Origin: Perkinsus chesapeaki
Lineage: Eukaryota > Perkinsozoa > Perkinsida > Perkinsidae
Direction: 5' to 3'
Length of the DNA stretch: 64,000 bases
Assembly (NCBI GenBank): GCA_013115145.1
Contig: JAAPAO010000001.1
Span: 124,001-188,000 of the forward strand
The notes below the pieces were generated by a model. It had not been told where the DNA came from. It saw nothing but the letters and a program-made list of their open reading frames with translations, and made no database searches. This document shows positions 1 to 10,990 of this stretch, in pieces. A program made the position numbers and the translations under genes. Each line of letters begins with the position of its first letter. Positions within the stretch are counted from its first letter, which is position 1.

Positions 1-2
1 CC

Positions 3-611
3 GGAGCGCGGACCAAGAAGGATTTTAAAGACTGTCCAGCCTGCCAAGGTCAGGGATCAGTTGTTCGAATGGTCAAGCTGGGGCCGGGAATGTACCAGCA
101 AATTCACGAACAGTGTGGGAAGTGTGGCGGGAAGGGGAAGATAGCGGCGAAAAAATGCCCGAAGTGCGGCGGAGCTAGAGTAGTGGCTGGCATGGATTCT
201 TATGAGGTCGTAGTGGAGCGAGGGGTACCTGATGGGCATCGAATTAGCATTCCCTACGCTGGAGACGAGAGCCCTGAGAAGGCGGCTGGAGCTGTCACTT
301 ATGTGATAAATACTATACCACATCCGACTATGCGAAGGGAAGGCCAGGATCTACGCATGGACTTCGTAATAACCTTGAGGGAATCTTTGCTGGGCTTTGT
401 AAGGACAGTAGAGCATTTAGACGGCCATGAGGTAGTCCTGGATCGAATTGGTAAGGTAACGAAGTCAGGACTAGTGGTCCGGTATCCAGGGGAGGGAATG
501 CCCTTAAAGGATGTACCAAGCGAGGCTGGCGACTTAGTCGTGAAGTTCCGTGTTGAATTCCCGGACAAACTGACAGAAGAGCAGATTGAAGGCCTGAAGA
601 ACATCCTATAG
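3..611 (+). CDS. DNAJB11: DnaJ/Hsp40 co-chaperone, ERdj3 (DNAJB11)-like, 5'-truncated
   Basis: The frame is open from the window edge to TAG at 609-611, so the J domain and N-terminus lie outside. Visible are the end of the zinc-finger-like region (CPACQGQG, CGKCGGKG and a degenerate third motif CPKCGGAR) and the C-terminal substrate-binding domains. The run PHPTMRREGQDLRMDFVITL, then LRESLLGF and HLDGHEV, matches the DnaJ C-terminal fold, and the ending (FPDKLTEEQIEGLKNIL) resembles ER-type ERdj3. Such proteins deliver unfolded clients to BiP/Hsp70 in the ER lumen. The ER signal peptide cannot be checked because the start is missing. The alternative is a cytosolic type I DnaJ; the absence of a CaaX tail argues against that. 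Confidence 0.85.
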   Translation, partial: GARTKKDFKDCPACQGQGSVVRMVKLGPGMYQQIHEQCGKCGGKGKIAAKKCPKCGGARVVAGMDSYEVVVERGVPDGHRISIPYAGDESPEKAAGAVTYVINTIPHPTMRREGQDLRMDFVITLRESLLGFVRTVEHLDGHEVVLDRIGKVTKSGLVVRYPGEGMPLKDVPSEAGDLVVKFRVEFPDKLTEEQIEGLKNIL

Positions 612-1202
612 CGGCGGCATCCTCTGCTCGCAGTTTTTAGCTCTTTCACCTACTAGTGCAAGGAGGTTGTTGCGTTGGGTCAGGTTGGGGTGCTCTGTTC
701 AGATTGTTGTTGCTGTTGTTGAGGCCGCCCCAGAATGTTTGAGCTCATCGTCGGTATAGCAGTTGGGGCGGGATTGGGTAATACTGGGAGATGGAAAAGG
801 CCGCCTTCGTTGAAGGCTCCAGCAGGTGCATACTTCCCCTCTAAAATTCAACCATGCTTCGAACCATTTGTTAATGAAAGTAAGAAAATAATGACAACAC
901 TGCGCGATAAGGTGAGGCTTTGTCTCATTGTCGGGCTATCATCTGTCCCTATATAGATCGTGATGGCCAAAGAGGAGTTGTCTAGCGGCCCTGGTGTGAC
1001 AGCGGCGATGGCCCCAAAGGATCGAGGGACAGGACGGCCATCTCAGTCACCAGTTTTAATCGCTCATCCAGCCGCATCTTCCTGAATGATTTTGTAAAGA
1101 GGGGCCGGTTGTGTGTGGCCCGATAAATTAATCCGCACTTTGCCATATCTGAGTTGTCAATTAGGAGCAGGGAGGGGGTTTGAGGTGTGGCGTGCTCGCA
1201 GT
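612..1202. other. Intergenic / 5' region of SF-assemblin
   Basis: No convincing gene. A 40-codon open stretch from ATG 963 (MAKEELSSGPGV...) may be a 5' exon or upstream ORF of the next gene, but I found no splice pair that joins it in frame. The rest is TG-rich non-coding sequence. Confidence 0.4.
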
Positions 1203-2434
1203 ATGGACTCTACAATTCAGCTACCTCGGCGTCCACTTTCTGCAGCGAGCTCTAGGATGGCATCTGTGAGCACTCTGTCATCTAGAGGGGATGAGGCCGT
1301 AATAGCTGGTGTCGGTAGAGTCTTAACTGGGGGACTGTCAGGTGGCACCTGACACATTGGCGATGTCCCAGTCAAGCCTGTCCGAGTGCAGGGGAGCTAG
1401 AGGTGCCAGTATATCTTCGAAGGTGGGGAGGTGGGGAGAAGGTAGAAAGCTGAAGAACAGGTACGACAGTTAAGTGATAGGGTGCAGAGGGCGATCAGCG
1501 CTGATGAGGCTAAAATAGGCATGCTCTCTGAACAAGTCGGTAGAGCTGTCAGAACGTTACAGCACGCCACATCGGCCCCACAGGTGACCAGGCTGCGGGA
1601 GAATCTCCATAGTGACAAAGTGGCGGCAGAGCTGTTGGACGAGCGATTGGAGAAGGATATAAAGTTGGTGAGGCGATGGCAGTTGCATCCTTTTGGGGAG
1701 GGGGAACCATGCAGATAGAGTCATCGGTGGAACTTGACCTAGACGCCCTCACACGAGGTCGGAAGGAATCCCTGGCGAAGCTGGAGAAGGCTGCTAATAA
1801 TACCATTGCGGAGATGACTCAGGTAGCGTAGGGACTTTGGGATTTGGGGACATTGTGGTGCTCAGGAGTGCAAGGCTAGACAGGAGGAACATCAACGAAG
1901 GAAGAAGGAGATGTGCCGACAGGTCGGATGGCCCTTGGTGGGGGGGCCGCCGGCAGATGCTTTACAGGTAGCTGAGGGTGTGATGAGGTTGACGGCTGAG
2001 ACGGAGAAGCTGACGAGATCTCGGGTAGTTGTGGAGGAAAAGATTAGAGAGTCTATTGAAGCCAGTAGGCCAACTCGCGGGCCTGTTCGGGAGGGGTTAC
2101 TCTCAGACTTGGCGAGAATAAGCGACGGTGTAGCAGCAGAAAGGAAGGCTCGGGCGGCGTCTGAGGGGAAAATGTTGAAGTAAAGAGTATGCCGGTGATG
2201 TTGGTGATGGGAGATACCTCTTCAGACGGCTAGAGGAAATCTGTGGACGAGTGTTGGGAGATATACAAGAGGAGCGCCAACAACGACGACAGGCGGAGGA
2301 ACATCTTATAAGCCTTTTGGAGGACACATGTGAGGGGAATCGTAGACGTTGCCTGTTGCTGACTGGAGAATGCCTTAGGTAGCAGAGTTGAGGTTGCCAT
2401 CGGTCTCAATAATGACACCACGCAAGATGGTTGA
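1203..2434 (+). CDS. SF-assemblin / beta-giardin family striated-fibre protein
   Basis: Seven exons join in frame: 1203-1341, 1450-1667, 1715-1822, 1866-1922, 1968-2179, 2226-2329 and 2379-2434 (894 nt, 297 aa). After a Ser/Arg-rich head of about 45 residues the product is continuous coiled coil. The C-terminal signature IQEERQQRRQAEEHLISLL followed by EDTCSRVE is characteristic of SF-assemblins, as is the length. These proteins form 2-nm filaments in striated rootlet fibres at basal bodies of algae and alveolates, and in apicomplexans the fibre that tethers daughter buds to centrosomes. Introns are 43-49 nt except the first (108 nt). The start at 1203 is the first in-frame ATG of the exon; a further 5' exon near 963 is possible. 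The next gene on the same strand is also coiled coil. Confidence 0.85.
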
Positions 2435-3299
2435 GACTTCCTTAGGTGTTGTGTTATCGCAGGACATGGATAGAAGTTCAACTCTAATAATGCCTCATCA
2501 TCACCACCTGCTCGCCTCGGCAGCTGAGGGCAACCACCCGACCTCCTTCCTCGCTGGCATCTGGGTAGCGATGCTTCCTATGGTTGCTTCCCTAGTAGGG
2601 GGACTTCTCAGCCCAACAAGTGCAAGTTCGTCCGTTCGTTGGTCATATGCCGACCGCGATCACCTCCTGGCGAGCCCAGCTATGTTGAGCCCTCTCCTGC
2701 CCCTATGTTGAACTCTACCAAGGTTGGAGTTCCTAAAATCTGCGGAGCGTAGAGTCCCTCCACTCACCGTCAATATAGAGCCTCTGAATCAGATACGAGG
2801 AGTTCTATTGTCCTCCAGGAGCCAAGTGGCCTGAGGGCTTCACTAGGTATCCCGACCCTGCCAAGGATACCTCCACGAATGCCAACGTGCATTACTCGGC
2901 CATGTCGAGCTGGTCCATCCCCATGATGGTAAGTGCTCCCCCTACTGTTGTTGATGATTGTGAAAGATTTGGGAGTTTCCTATACATGCGTCTTGGAGCA
3001 GTGGAGTTTAGTTCGTAAATACTTCATTCTAACTGCCGCGTTCGACTGGCGGCCCTAAGTGCCTCAAAGGCTGGGCCGTGGCAATGATGACTAGAAGAAC
3101 TGCTGCGCCTTGGACCGGTCAAGGCCACTACAAAGTGACGACGCTGGGCCGTGGAACGCACCTTACTTAACCAGACGACCTCATCATTCTGCTAATATCG
3201 AAAGGGTCAGCATTGAACGGCTAATACCTTTTCAGTGACAAGTCGTAGGCAGGGTTGTGTTAGTGAAGAGAAATGATGGATGGTTAGGCCAAGTATCAG
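2435..3299 (+). other. Possible 5' exons of the following coiled-coil gene
   Basis: No single long frame, but several short open pieces look coding. One is Pro-rich around 2640-2730 (PRSPPGEPSYVEPSPAP). A second, around 2800-2930, contains YCPPGAKWPEGFTRYPDP and ends at a strong donor (GTAAGT at about 2929). A third lies around 3030-3170. They could form a disordered N-terminal region of the gene at 3300-5869. I could not join them with certainty. Confidence 0.3.
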
Positions 3300-5869
3300 T
3301 TTCCGCGCAATGTTGCAGCGAATGAAGGAATTTGAAGGGAAGATGTTGATTATGCGGGAGGAGGTATTCTAGATAACTGTTATTTGGAGTAATGGAGGAG
3401 ACTCTAGGTCGAGGACACCACACTCGACAACCAGAGGTTGGCCCATGAAGTGTTGAGGTTACAACGGCTGCTTAAGGCTGAGGAGGAAGAGAGAGAACAG
3501 CTCAAAGCGAAGGTTCACTAGGCGACTTTAGCAGTGCAATGCTTCATTTTAGTTGGCTGACGTCACTGACAACTGTAAAGAGGCTGACGGGAGAGCTGGT
3601 GCTATGCAGAGCGAATTGGACACTGCGAGGAAAGCTACGCAGGATATGAAGCTGGAGCTCGATCGGTAATGGGGCGACCAAGGACTCCAGACGGTCCAGA
3701 CGAGCGAGTCTCAGATGCCAATCCCGAGTGGAGGCTCTGAAGACGGACCTTGGTGCGCAACGGAAAGCTAGGGCAAAGCTTGAGGCTACAGTGGAGGCAT
3801 TGAAGGGTGCTGTGGTGACGGAGAACACAGGTCGGTCGTTGATAGAGGGATGGAGGGATGAGGTAGTTGCTTTAGACAAATCCACAGCCAGTCGAGAGCT
3901 TGACGATGCTAATAAGCGAATTGCACAGCTTCAGAAGGAGAAGGATAAGGCAGACGGTCAACTTAAGAAGATGATAACAATGGTAAGCAGGCAGACGACA
4001 TAAAGCGGTGACAGGAGCGCTGTGATGATGGTCAGGTAAGGGCATTAGAGGATACACAGGGGACATTGCTAAGCGAGCTGGAGGCGACTACAGGGAAGCT
4101 TCTAGATGTCGGCAAGAATGCTACCAGTAGTGAAGAGGCCAATGTTGAGGCGCTCCGGAAGGTAGGAGCTGATCAGACCAACGATTGGGTCACCATGACT
4201 GCTGTTTATTAGGCGGCCGAGCAGCAACAGGAGGTTGTACGCATGCGCGCTGCCATGCTGACCCTGGATAGGGAAAGGGACGTGAGTGCCTACCCCGTCT
4301 GAGCGTTCTAGAGGCGTTATGTCTCTCAGGAGCTGCAGTTTGCTGTGGACGCAAAGTCGGAGGAGATCTCCACGTTACGGTCAACCAATAGGGAACTGAC
4401 TGAAAGGGTCGGTGAAATGAATAGAAAAGTTGAACAGCTCAGACGAGAAGCGGAGGGGCAACAGGTAAGGACAAACGGGGCGACAAAGCTATCGAGTACC
4501 AGGTTGATCTTAACAGCATGGATGAGGAGACGTCCGCTTTACAGAGATCTATAGTAGAGCTTCAAGAGGAGACAGTAAGAGGAGACATTCCAGTGAGCTG
4601 TTTGATGGTGTTTACTAGGTACGGCTCCGAACGGAGCTAGACGGGTCGCAGCAGGAGGCCAGAAACATAACAGAAGACTTGACCCACATGACCAGGGAGA
4701 ATCAGGTATCTTGATGCTGTCTGCCATCTCAATGCACTTCACAGTCCCTGCATGCTGAAGTGATCCGCCTTTCGAGGGAGACGACAGAACTCAGAACTTT
4801 AGTTGAACAGCACAAGCGAGAGACTCAATCAGCCGTAGAGGCAAGATCGTATCTGTTATGCCACTGCCGAATGCGCGGTAGGCTCTCCGTGCCGTCGAAT
4901 TGGAAAGGGATGACGTCAGGGAACTGTATCACCAGGCCACCTTAGACGGGCACAGGTTCGATCCCCGGATTGGGCAGATTTTCTTGAGGCTGCCTTCCCA
5001 GGCGATCTGCATCCATCAGTACATTACAAGAAGAGCGTGATCAATTAGAAGAGACGTTAGACTTGTTAACCAAGGAAAACGAGAAGTTCCAGTCATCCCT
5101 CGGGGAATCATTCAAGCAGGTGAGCGCGTAGTTGATAACTCCGGTCCAACTTCGCTCAGAACCGTCGGCTGCAAATGGATCTCGATGCCACAGAAGAGCA
5201 GAACCAGGAGCTACTGAGGCAGTTGCGTGAGGTACGACGCAGTCGTGCGCCCCACACTGCCAACCTTGTGGCAGATGGATGAGCTCTTAGCAGAACAACG
5301 CCGCATGGCAGCTATGGCAGGGGATGAGAGGAATAGAGCAGAGGACGCTTGCCGGCAACTCAGCACCGCCGGTAGCCTGCTGCTGTTGACTGCTGCTGGC
5401 ATCGATAAGTTTGTGAGGTAACCATCAATCCCGAGAGGCCGCCAAGTTAGCGACGCACCTGGCCGCCGTGACAGCTGAGAACCAACGGTTAACTGAAAAG
5501 CTGAGGGAGGCTCGTCATGCATTGCATGAGGAGTCCAATAGGTAGGCAGCATGAGCATGCTTTAAATGACAGTTGGTGCTGTGGTGGTGGTAGGAGCCAT
5601 CAGCTGGAGGACTACCTCAATGACCAACGACGACGACAAGCCATAGGGGTTGTCTCGCCCTTACATCCATCTGCCAGTGATTCAAGCTTCTCCATACAAT
5701 CACACCCCGAGTACATGAGTTTATGTGATACTGTTGAACAACAGTACAAACTGATCGGTAACGGGGCATCTAATTGGGGAAGAAGATTATCTATTTAGGT
5801 GAGATGGATTCGACACTTGTACAGCTACAGCAGGAGAACGCCGAGCTAAAGTCTATGCTTGGTCATTGA
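3300..5869 (+). CDS. Long coiled-coil protein, unknown family (many short introns)
   Basis: At least 14 consecutive exons are visible, each open, flanked by GT..AG and coding heptad-rich sequence. Examples are MLQRMKEFEGKMLIMREE, LAHEVLRLQRLLKAEEEERE, DDANKRIAQLQKEKDKA, ELTERVGEMNRKVEQLRREA and LTEKLREARHALHEESN. The last exon ends with LVQLQQENAELKSMLGH and TGA at 5867-5869. Composition (E, Q, R, L, A) indicates a rod-like structural or tethering protein of roughly 500-600 residues in this part alone. No catalytic domain is seen, and BLAST-level identity is unlikely because coiled coils are low complexity. One intron (4841-4881) appears to be GC-AG. The 5' end is unresolved; see 2435-3299. 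It follows SF-assemblin head to tail, so a cytoskeletal role is plausible but inferred. Confidence 0.75.
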
Positions 5870-6280
5870 CCAGACCACATCCTTTTTACTGTATATTAAC
5901 CTGTATTACTGTTACCCTCACGTAATTCATAAACATGAACCAAGTTATCCAAAGAAGCCTGGTGTTACTTAGTTTTTATAATACTGTTGGCTATGATACC
6001 AGTTGTCTTGGACAATTTCTTTGTTGATTCATTATATTCGTAGAAGTTGTCATTAATAGTTATGTTGTCTGATTGACTAACACAATGTCGTTTGACGTAG
6101 TAGTATTATTATTATAACCGAATGAGGAGCTCTGAGCTTTTCAAATGTACTGAGCACCACCTCAACAACGAAAATTGGCTTATCATTATTTTAAGGGACA
6201 GGAATGATATTATTGGCGATTACTGCGTCGCCAGGTAAAATGGTGTCAATCGATGTTCAGATTCTACAAAACAATCAAGA
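5870..6280. other. Convergent intergenic region
   Basis: AT-rich sequence between the 3' ends of two convergent genes. I see no gene, repeat or hairpin worth naming. It probably holds both 3' UTRs. Confidence 0.5.
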
Positions 6281-7540
6281 CTAGTGACGGCCTGGATTGC
6301 CAACCTAAAGGAAGGCTCCATGGCGGCCATAGTAGCAACAACAACAATCCCAGCATCCTACCTGACAGTCGGACTTTTGTCGGTCTATGCCATCGTCGAA
6401 CGACGGGCCGACAACTCGAAGGCATAATGGGCATCTGACAGAAGCTATTATTTGTTAGTAAAGTAATCGATTACCTGTTCTGATGACCAACCAGCCAAGT
6501 ATCAACACAATCGGCATGAAAGGAGTGACCGCAGCATAACACTCTAACTTGGTCTCCCTTCTCGTATCCACAATAGCATATTGAACATTCCCCACAGTTA
6601 TATAAATGATTATCTTTTGAAGTGTTGCATGGTGATAGTGAGCAACCGGGTATAAAGGTCTCCACCTGTGCGACTTGGTCATTGTTCGTTTGTGGTAAGT
6701 CAACCTTACCTTGCTGTATTTCTCCAACACATCGGCTGGTATGCCGCGTTTGAAGTCGGATTCCATAAGCCAATAAAATAGGCTTACGCAAGCGACTCTA
6801 TGAAGTATAATAGACGCCAAATTCATCATTACATGCTTCCACAGAGCCTGCCACAAAACAACTGCTTTTTGCTGCTATAACGCTTGGTACTCTGGCCAGC
6901 TCCGAGGGTCCCGACACGGACCCAGGTGTGAGCCACAGGAGGGCAGTGGTGAAGCCCAACCAGATGTAGTAGCTCCATAGCAGCCACCGTTCAACACGGA
7001 AAGGATGAGAATAGATATCGATTAGCCTTTGAGCTACTAACTGAGGTGTTGGCTCGTATCTTAGAGGAGCACTGTATTGGATCTCATAGGTTCAATACGT
7101 ACCTGGCTTCAACGAATAGCTTTCTGGTCTTGAACCAAAAGAACGGTCGAGGTATGGCAGCTACCACTCGAATGACCTAAGTAAAGGGATAGGTGGCCGA
7201 CCTGTATTAGGGGGCATATTACACAGAGGAGTAAGAGTAGTCTATCGAAGAACGATAAGTTACTCTCGAGTAGACCCTCTTTAGGCCAGTAGTACGCTAT
7301 TATGTACGCGCAATGAGCAATTAGGACGGCGCTGAAAATGACATGTGCAGGGATCGAACCTTCGCTTACCTACCTGCAGATCATACCGAGCTCGACGCCC
7401 CGGCGCATGACTATCCCACTCTCATGTGGAAACATATTAAACATTTCAATTATTGGAGGCTCCTGTTCCTCTTCTTCTCGACGCTCCTGTTCCAGCACGT
7501 CAAGGCCTCCACCATCTACTATGTCCTGTCGGACGGCCAT
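6281..7540 (-). CDS. Multi-pass membrane RING-H2 finger protein (putative E3 ubiquitin ligase)
   Basis: Eight exons join exactly: 7540-7374, 7331-7202, 7176-7103, 7071-6891, 6847-6710, 6665-6475, 6434-6362 and 6304-6281 (978 nt, 325 aa). An acidic N-terminus (ERREEEEQEPP) is followed by hydrophobic segments around AVLIAHCAYIIAYYW, FFDRLLLLLCVICPLI, WLLWSYYIWLGFTTALLWL and LASIILHRVACVSLFYWL. The C-terminal RING-H2 is complete: CSIC, then CCGHSFHADC, then CPLC across the exon 6/7 junction, giving C-x2-C, C-x-H, H-x2-C, C-x2-C. Membrane RING-H2 proteins usually ubiquitinate substrates at ER, Golgi or endosomal membranes. Two introns would be only 25 nt (7201-7177) and 31 nt (7102-7072). A 41-nt alternative for the first leads into an in-frame TGA, so I prefer the short ones. 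The gene starts 70 bp downstream of the next gene's stop. Confidence 0.8.
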
Positions 7541-7610
7541 ATAGAGTAAATATACTTTAATAATAACTAAAACAATATCAACAATATCAACAGCACAATA
7601 CTTAGGTCTA

Positions 7611-9203
7611 TTATCTGTCGGGTGAAAACATATTTTCAAGAGACATGCATATTCCATCGAACGCATCTTTATAATCTGGAGGGCAGACGTCACCGTCCAG
7701 ATGGACATGCCTTTCCTGTAGGAAGCTAAGAGGCCCCCAATGGTGACTCACACCATAGGAAAACAGGCATCGGGCCTTCCGACCGCCTGCTAGCAATCTT
7801 TGGACCTTTTCCTTAGTAACAGCTCGCAGCTCATCAATAAGGAATGGAGATGCAGCCATCCGCATTGGAAAGCGTAGAGCATAATGCTGCTCCGGAAGGT
7901 ACTGAGGGAAGGGTAGAGACCAGCGATCACTGAGTATAACGGGAACACAGCCTGCCCATAGCGCTTCATATAGCCTAAGGGACCATGCACTCTTACCACG
8001 AGGAACAAGACAGAACTTGGCGTTGCCCATAACGGTTCGCATCTCATCAACAGTCAAGTTGGATCCGAATAGGACATCCTTTATAGGTTCGGTTTGACGT
8101 AGCATCTCAAACAATGCTTGGCGTGGAGCATCGTGAAGGCCCTCTTTGGAGGACAGGTGTTGGGCACGTGAGGGATCGACACGGCCAAAAAACACCGCCA
8201 GGTACCATCGATCGTCGAGTGGCATGGATGCTTGAAGGAAGTGGAGTATCTCGCTCCTGTGAAGATGACCAGGTATGGCAACATCCCTCCATGGGACAAA
8301 AGAGGGCTTTCGCCGCCACCAGTTGTCGTTGAATAGACCTGTCTCCGGCGTTAGTATGGTTGCATTAGGAATATAGACTTCCCACTCTCTGAACACATCA
8401 ACCCCCATCCCCGAAGCGAAGGTGAAGACGTGGCGTCGACCACCGGGTTGCCAGAATGGCAGTTCTTCTGTAAGGGTTCGATAGATATCATTTATCTTCG
8501 AAAGCTGTAGGAAGCCGCCTTCAAACATACATATACCATATCCGGGCACGAAAAAGTAATCAGCCTCCGCAGGGTCAAGGGTCCTGTGTGGCGCTGCTAG
8601 GAACCAATAATGTATATGGACCTCACTACCCCACTGACCTTTCCCACAAAAGGAAGCTCCTTGAGTAAGTTGTCTGAGGCTTGGTGCATCATCCTCGGTG
8701 TAGACATACACTTTCCCACAGGGAAGCCGGTGTGGCCCATCTGGCGTGTTACGATCGGCTAGACTTCGACGGACATGAGCGATGTCCGAATCATTTATGC
8801 CCCAGTTGCCTCGAGCCATGATAGCTGGATGAAAGGAAGATGTATAGGAGTCTAATAGTGAGAAGTGGAGTACGGCCTCATCATCGAAGTGCCCTGACTC
8901 AAGCAGCTGGCGAGTTCGCCAGTACAAGAGGGCTACACCACCGAAGAGGCAGTCTTCTAGTATGTCATCCCAGCTCAGGCCGCGCCCATAATGCTCGATT
9001 ATACCATCTATCTTCAAGCGTTGATTGGAGGTATTTCGCAAGGCGTCGTGGAGTAGAGCCCAATCTAGAGCCCTGTCGCGAAGGCAATCCGGATCATCCC
9101 AAATTCGAGCCACCATCTCCTCGCTCGCTGGATCACTCTGGCCATCAAACGCAGATACGATTTGGGAAAGGAGCGGTATGAGAAGACATGCCAAATTCAA
9201 CAT
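7611..9203 (-). CDS. Exostosin-family (GT47-type) glycosyltransferase
   Basis: An uninterrupted frame of 530 aa from the ATG at 9203; earlier in-frame starts lack a signal sequence. The N-terminus MLNLACLLIPLLSQIVSA is a clear signal peptide or short anchor, placing the enzyme in the secretory pathway. The exostosin core is recognisable: KVYVYTEDD near residue 165, EADYFFVPGYG, RRHVFTFASGMG, DVLFGSNLTVDEM and the nucleotide-sugar region FCLVPRGKSAWSLRLYEALW (about residue 397) followed by AGCVPVILSD. Family members add GlcA/GlcNAc (heparan sulfate) or pectin and xyloglucan sugars; the substrate here cannot be told. Several N-glycosylation sequons (NTS, NDS, NAT, NLT) agree with lumenal topology. 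It is the rare intronless gene of this stretch. Confidence 0.88.
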   Translation of the reverse strand: MLNLACLLIPLLSQIVSAFDGQSDPASEEMVARIWDDPDCLRDRALDWALLHDALRNTSNQRLKIDGIIEHYGRGLSWDDILEDCLFGGVALLYWRTRQLLESGHFDDEAVLHFSLLDSYTSSFHPAIMARGNWGINDSDIAHVRRSLADRNTPDGPHRLPCGKVYVYTEDDAPSLRQLTQGASFCGKGQWGSEVHIHYWFLAAPHRTLDPAEADYFFVPGYGICMFEGGFLQLSKINDIYRTLTEELPFWQPGGRRHVFTFASGMGVDVFREWEVYIPNATILTPETGLFNDNWWRRKPSFVPWRDVAIPGHLHRSEILHFLQASMPLDDRWYLAVFFGRVDPSRAQHLSSKEGLHDAPRQALFEMLRQTEPIKDVLFGSNLTVDEMRTVMGNAKFCLVPRGKSAWSLRLYEALWAGCVPVILSDRWSLPFPQYLPEQHYALRFPMRMAASPFLIDELRAVTKEKVQRLLAGGRKARCLFSYGVSHHWGPLSFLQERHVHLDGDVCPPDYKDAFDGICMSLENMFSPDR

Positions 9204-9623
9204 ACTGCATCCGTAATGAATAGATATGCGGGAAAACCCAAACGTTTGCTGTCTAATGAGATACATCCCATCCTACAAGCCAGACATGGCCTCATGGACA
9301 CCCACGGAGGACCGTGGGTTGTACTGTACAACTTGTACACCAATCGATTGCCCCACGGTAAAGTATGAAAAACCACCCTATTATTACCACTATGGGCCAT
9401 CCGAGAATCTCCGAGAATGGTACTGTAATGAGAGGCATAAATAAAGAGCAAATGCCTGAGGAGCAGAGGCAGCAAAGCAACATATCTTTACCATTGGATA
9501 CAACATTAAGTTTGCACTCAGTATGTCGCACAGGTCTCATCAGAGAGGGCGGCGTCCTTGCAGTCTGGCTCCTCTCCACCATCCTCTACATTCTTGCTTT
9601 GGAAGGCATACGCTTTATGATTC
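9204..9623. other. Intergenic between exostosin and DUF218 genes
   Basis: Contains only short overlapping frames on both strands (9226-9444 +, 9292-9582 -) with no family resemblance. It includes the 3' end of the DUF218 transcript and the promoter region of the exostosin gene. Confidence 0.4.
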
Positions 9624-10424
9624 TCAAACACCCATCGATGAACATCCTATGGATAAACGTTCCCCCCGGGAATCGAACTCACGACCAACCTCTGGCGTTC
9701 GTATACTAGGAAGCACTTCAGTCCTCAGTGTAGCCAATGAGCCCCTTTCCTTTAGCCGTCGAGCCTCCAGCATATCATCAGTCATACCGACATCAGGAAC
9801 ACTTATATACCTAAAAAGGCGGTGCCACTCACCTTTTGAAGCACTCCGTTACCGTATAGTGAGATCGGTCATGTCCAGTGCAAACCTAAGGTGCTCGAAT
9901 ATAACCCTAGAGCGATCCATATGGAACTCGGATGTGATAACCACAAGTCTAGTGAACCCACGAGGTTGACAGTGGGCTACCAGGGCAAAAAATGCATTCC
10001 CTAGAAATAGAGATGTGGGGTTAATTATTCTCAAGCTGTGCTCTTTTATATACCCACGGTATCCAAGCTCCATGTGTCCATTAGTATCTTTTCGGCAGGT
10101 ATACCTTTGACCTAGTCCAACAGTATTGTGCAATTTGTCTCCCTTTTCTACCTTATTAAGGTAGTTAGCGCCTACTAGAGCCTCATCTATAGGGAACCCT
10201 GTCCTACTGTCAATGGGAGGAGGCTTGTGTGGCGTGCCTGGCCCACCACTTCATGCTACAGTTGCACCCGTCTTACCTCGACTTGTCACCAGAAAATATC
10301 GGGTTTTGTTACAGAAATACTCAGCAGCGTAATCTAGTCTGTTAAGCACCCAAGGATGGGGCTCTCCATTGGCATCTAGACCGCCAGAGAGGACTATTAC
10401 CAAATCAAATGGACACGATGACAT
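9624..10424 (-). CDS. DUF218 / YdcF-like domain protein
   Basis: Five exons, 10424-10277, 10237-10152, 10111-10054, 10000-9853 and 9801-9624, give 618 nt (205 aa) with introns of 39, 40, 53 and 51 nt. The domain pattern is complete in order: DLVIVLSGGLDANG (beta-strand plus Gly loop), HPWVLNRLDYAAEYF, YFLVTSRGTPHKPPP, GFPIDEALVGANYL, SLDTVGNAFFALVAHC, then LVVITSEFHMDRSRVIFEHL with the diagnostic TSxFHxxRS motif, and a C-terminal VPDVGMTDDMLEARRLKERG. The biochemical role of eukaryotic DUF218 proteins is unsettled. Bacterial SanA/YdcF relatives affect the cell envelope, and the fold resembles a Rossmann-like nucleotide-binding module. No signal peptide is present in this model. The last exon encodes GREFDSRGE, which mimics a tRNA T-arm in DNA. 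Confidence 0.85.
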
Positions 10425-10990
10425 GACCAGTCTGGTGACGGTTAAGGTGCCGAACGTAGCGACTCGCGCGCGCCATTGTAATCGATATGCTCAGCCCCGG
10501 TGGCTCAGCTTAACTTAGCAGATTTCTCTTTTTTTTCCAACTGGTTTGGTTAGCCGTATCTAAGTTGTTCTTACTATGGTACATGGAACTGTATCCTATG
10601 TGGACTCTACAGCTCCTCTATTATCAACGTATCATTTATCGTCTACTAGAAGGGTATGGTTTAGTGTGTTCCTGTTAGGCATGATTAATAATACAGCACT
10701 TCACTTAATGTAAGTTATGGCATTATATTTAGAAGGTTGTCGTACACTGTAGGAGTAGAACATCATTGCGGAGCGATCAATTTAGGCGTATTCACCGTGC
10801 TGGTCGGAGCTGCGCAGCTTCAGCTTCACAACTTGCGCGCAGTTGCTGGGTTTTGAATCGGGAATCTTGGGTCAAACTGTGCATGATACCAGCTAGGTTA
10901 AGATAATAACTTGATCATTAGATCTATTCAATCCTGCTCGAACTTGTAGCCTTTTGATTAACTTGTTATTTTTGCGCTATTTCATTTCAG
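10425..10990. other. Divergent intergenic region
   Basis: Lies between the starts of the DUF218 gene (minus) and the CLN3-like gene (plus) and so probably holds both promoters. It has a T-rich tract at about 10526-10538. A missing first exon of the CLN3-like gene may be here, but no join was convincing. Confidence 0.4.

Noticed and set aside
7092-7094. Apparent in-frame TGA in the RING-H2 gene (possible selenocysteine or code change)
   Set aside because: Arises only if the 41-nt version of the preceding intron is used. With 25-nt and 31-nt introns the frame is open and the CDS is an exact multiple of three.
7333-7420. tRNA-like B-box (GGTTCGATCCCTGCA) on the minus strand
   Set aside because: It falls in a 42-nt intron of the RING-H2 gene. 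The flanking exons join in frame and the putative T-stem has a mismatch and no partner acceptor stem.
9655-9745. tRNA-like T-arm on the minus strand (GAGTTCGATTCCCGG)
   Set aside because: It lies within the last exon of the DUF218 gene, where the same bases encode GREFDSRGE in frame. T-stem pairing is poor and no matching acceptor strand exists.
9523-9969. 148-codon + strand ORF
   Set aside because: Fully antisense to the DUF218 exons and intron, with no family resemblance.
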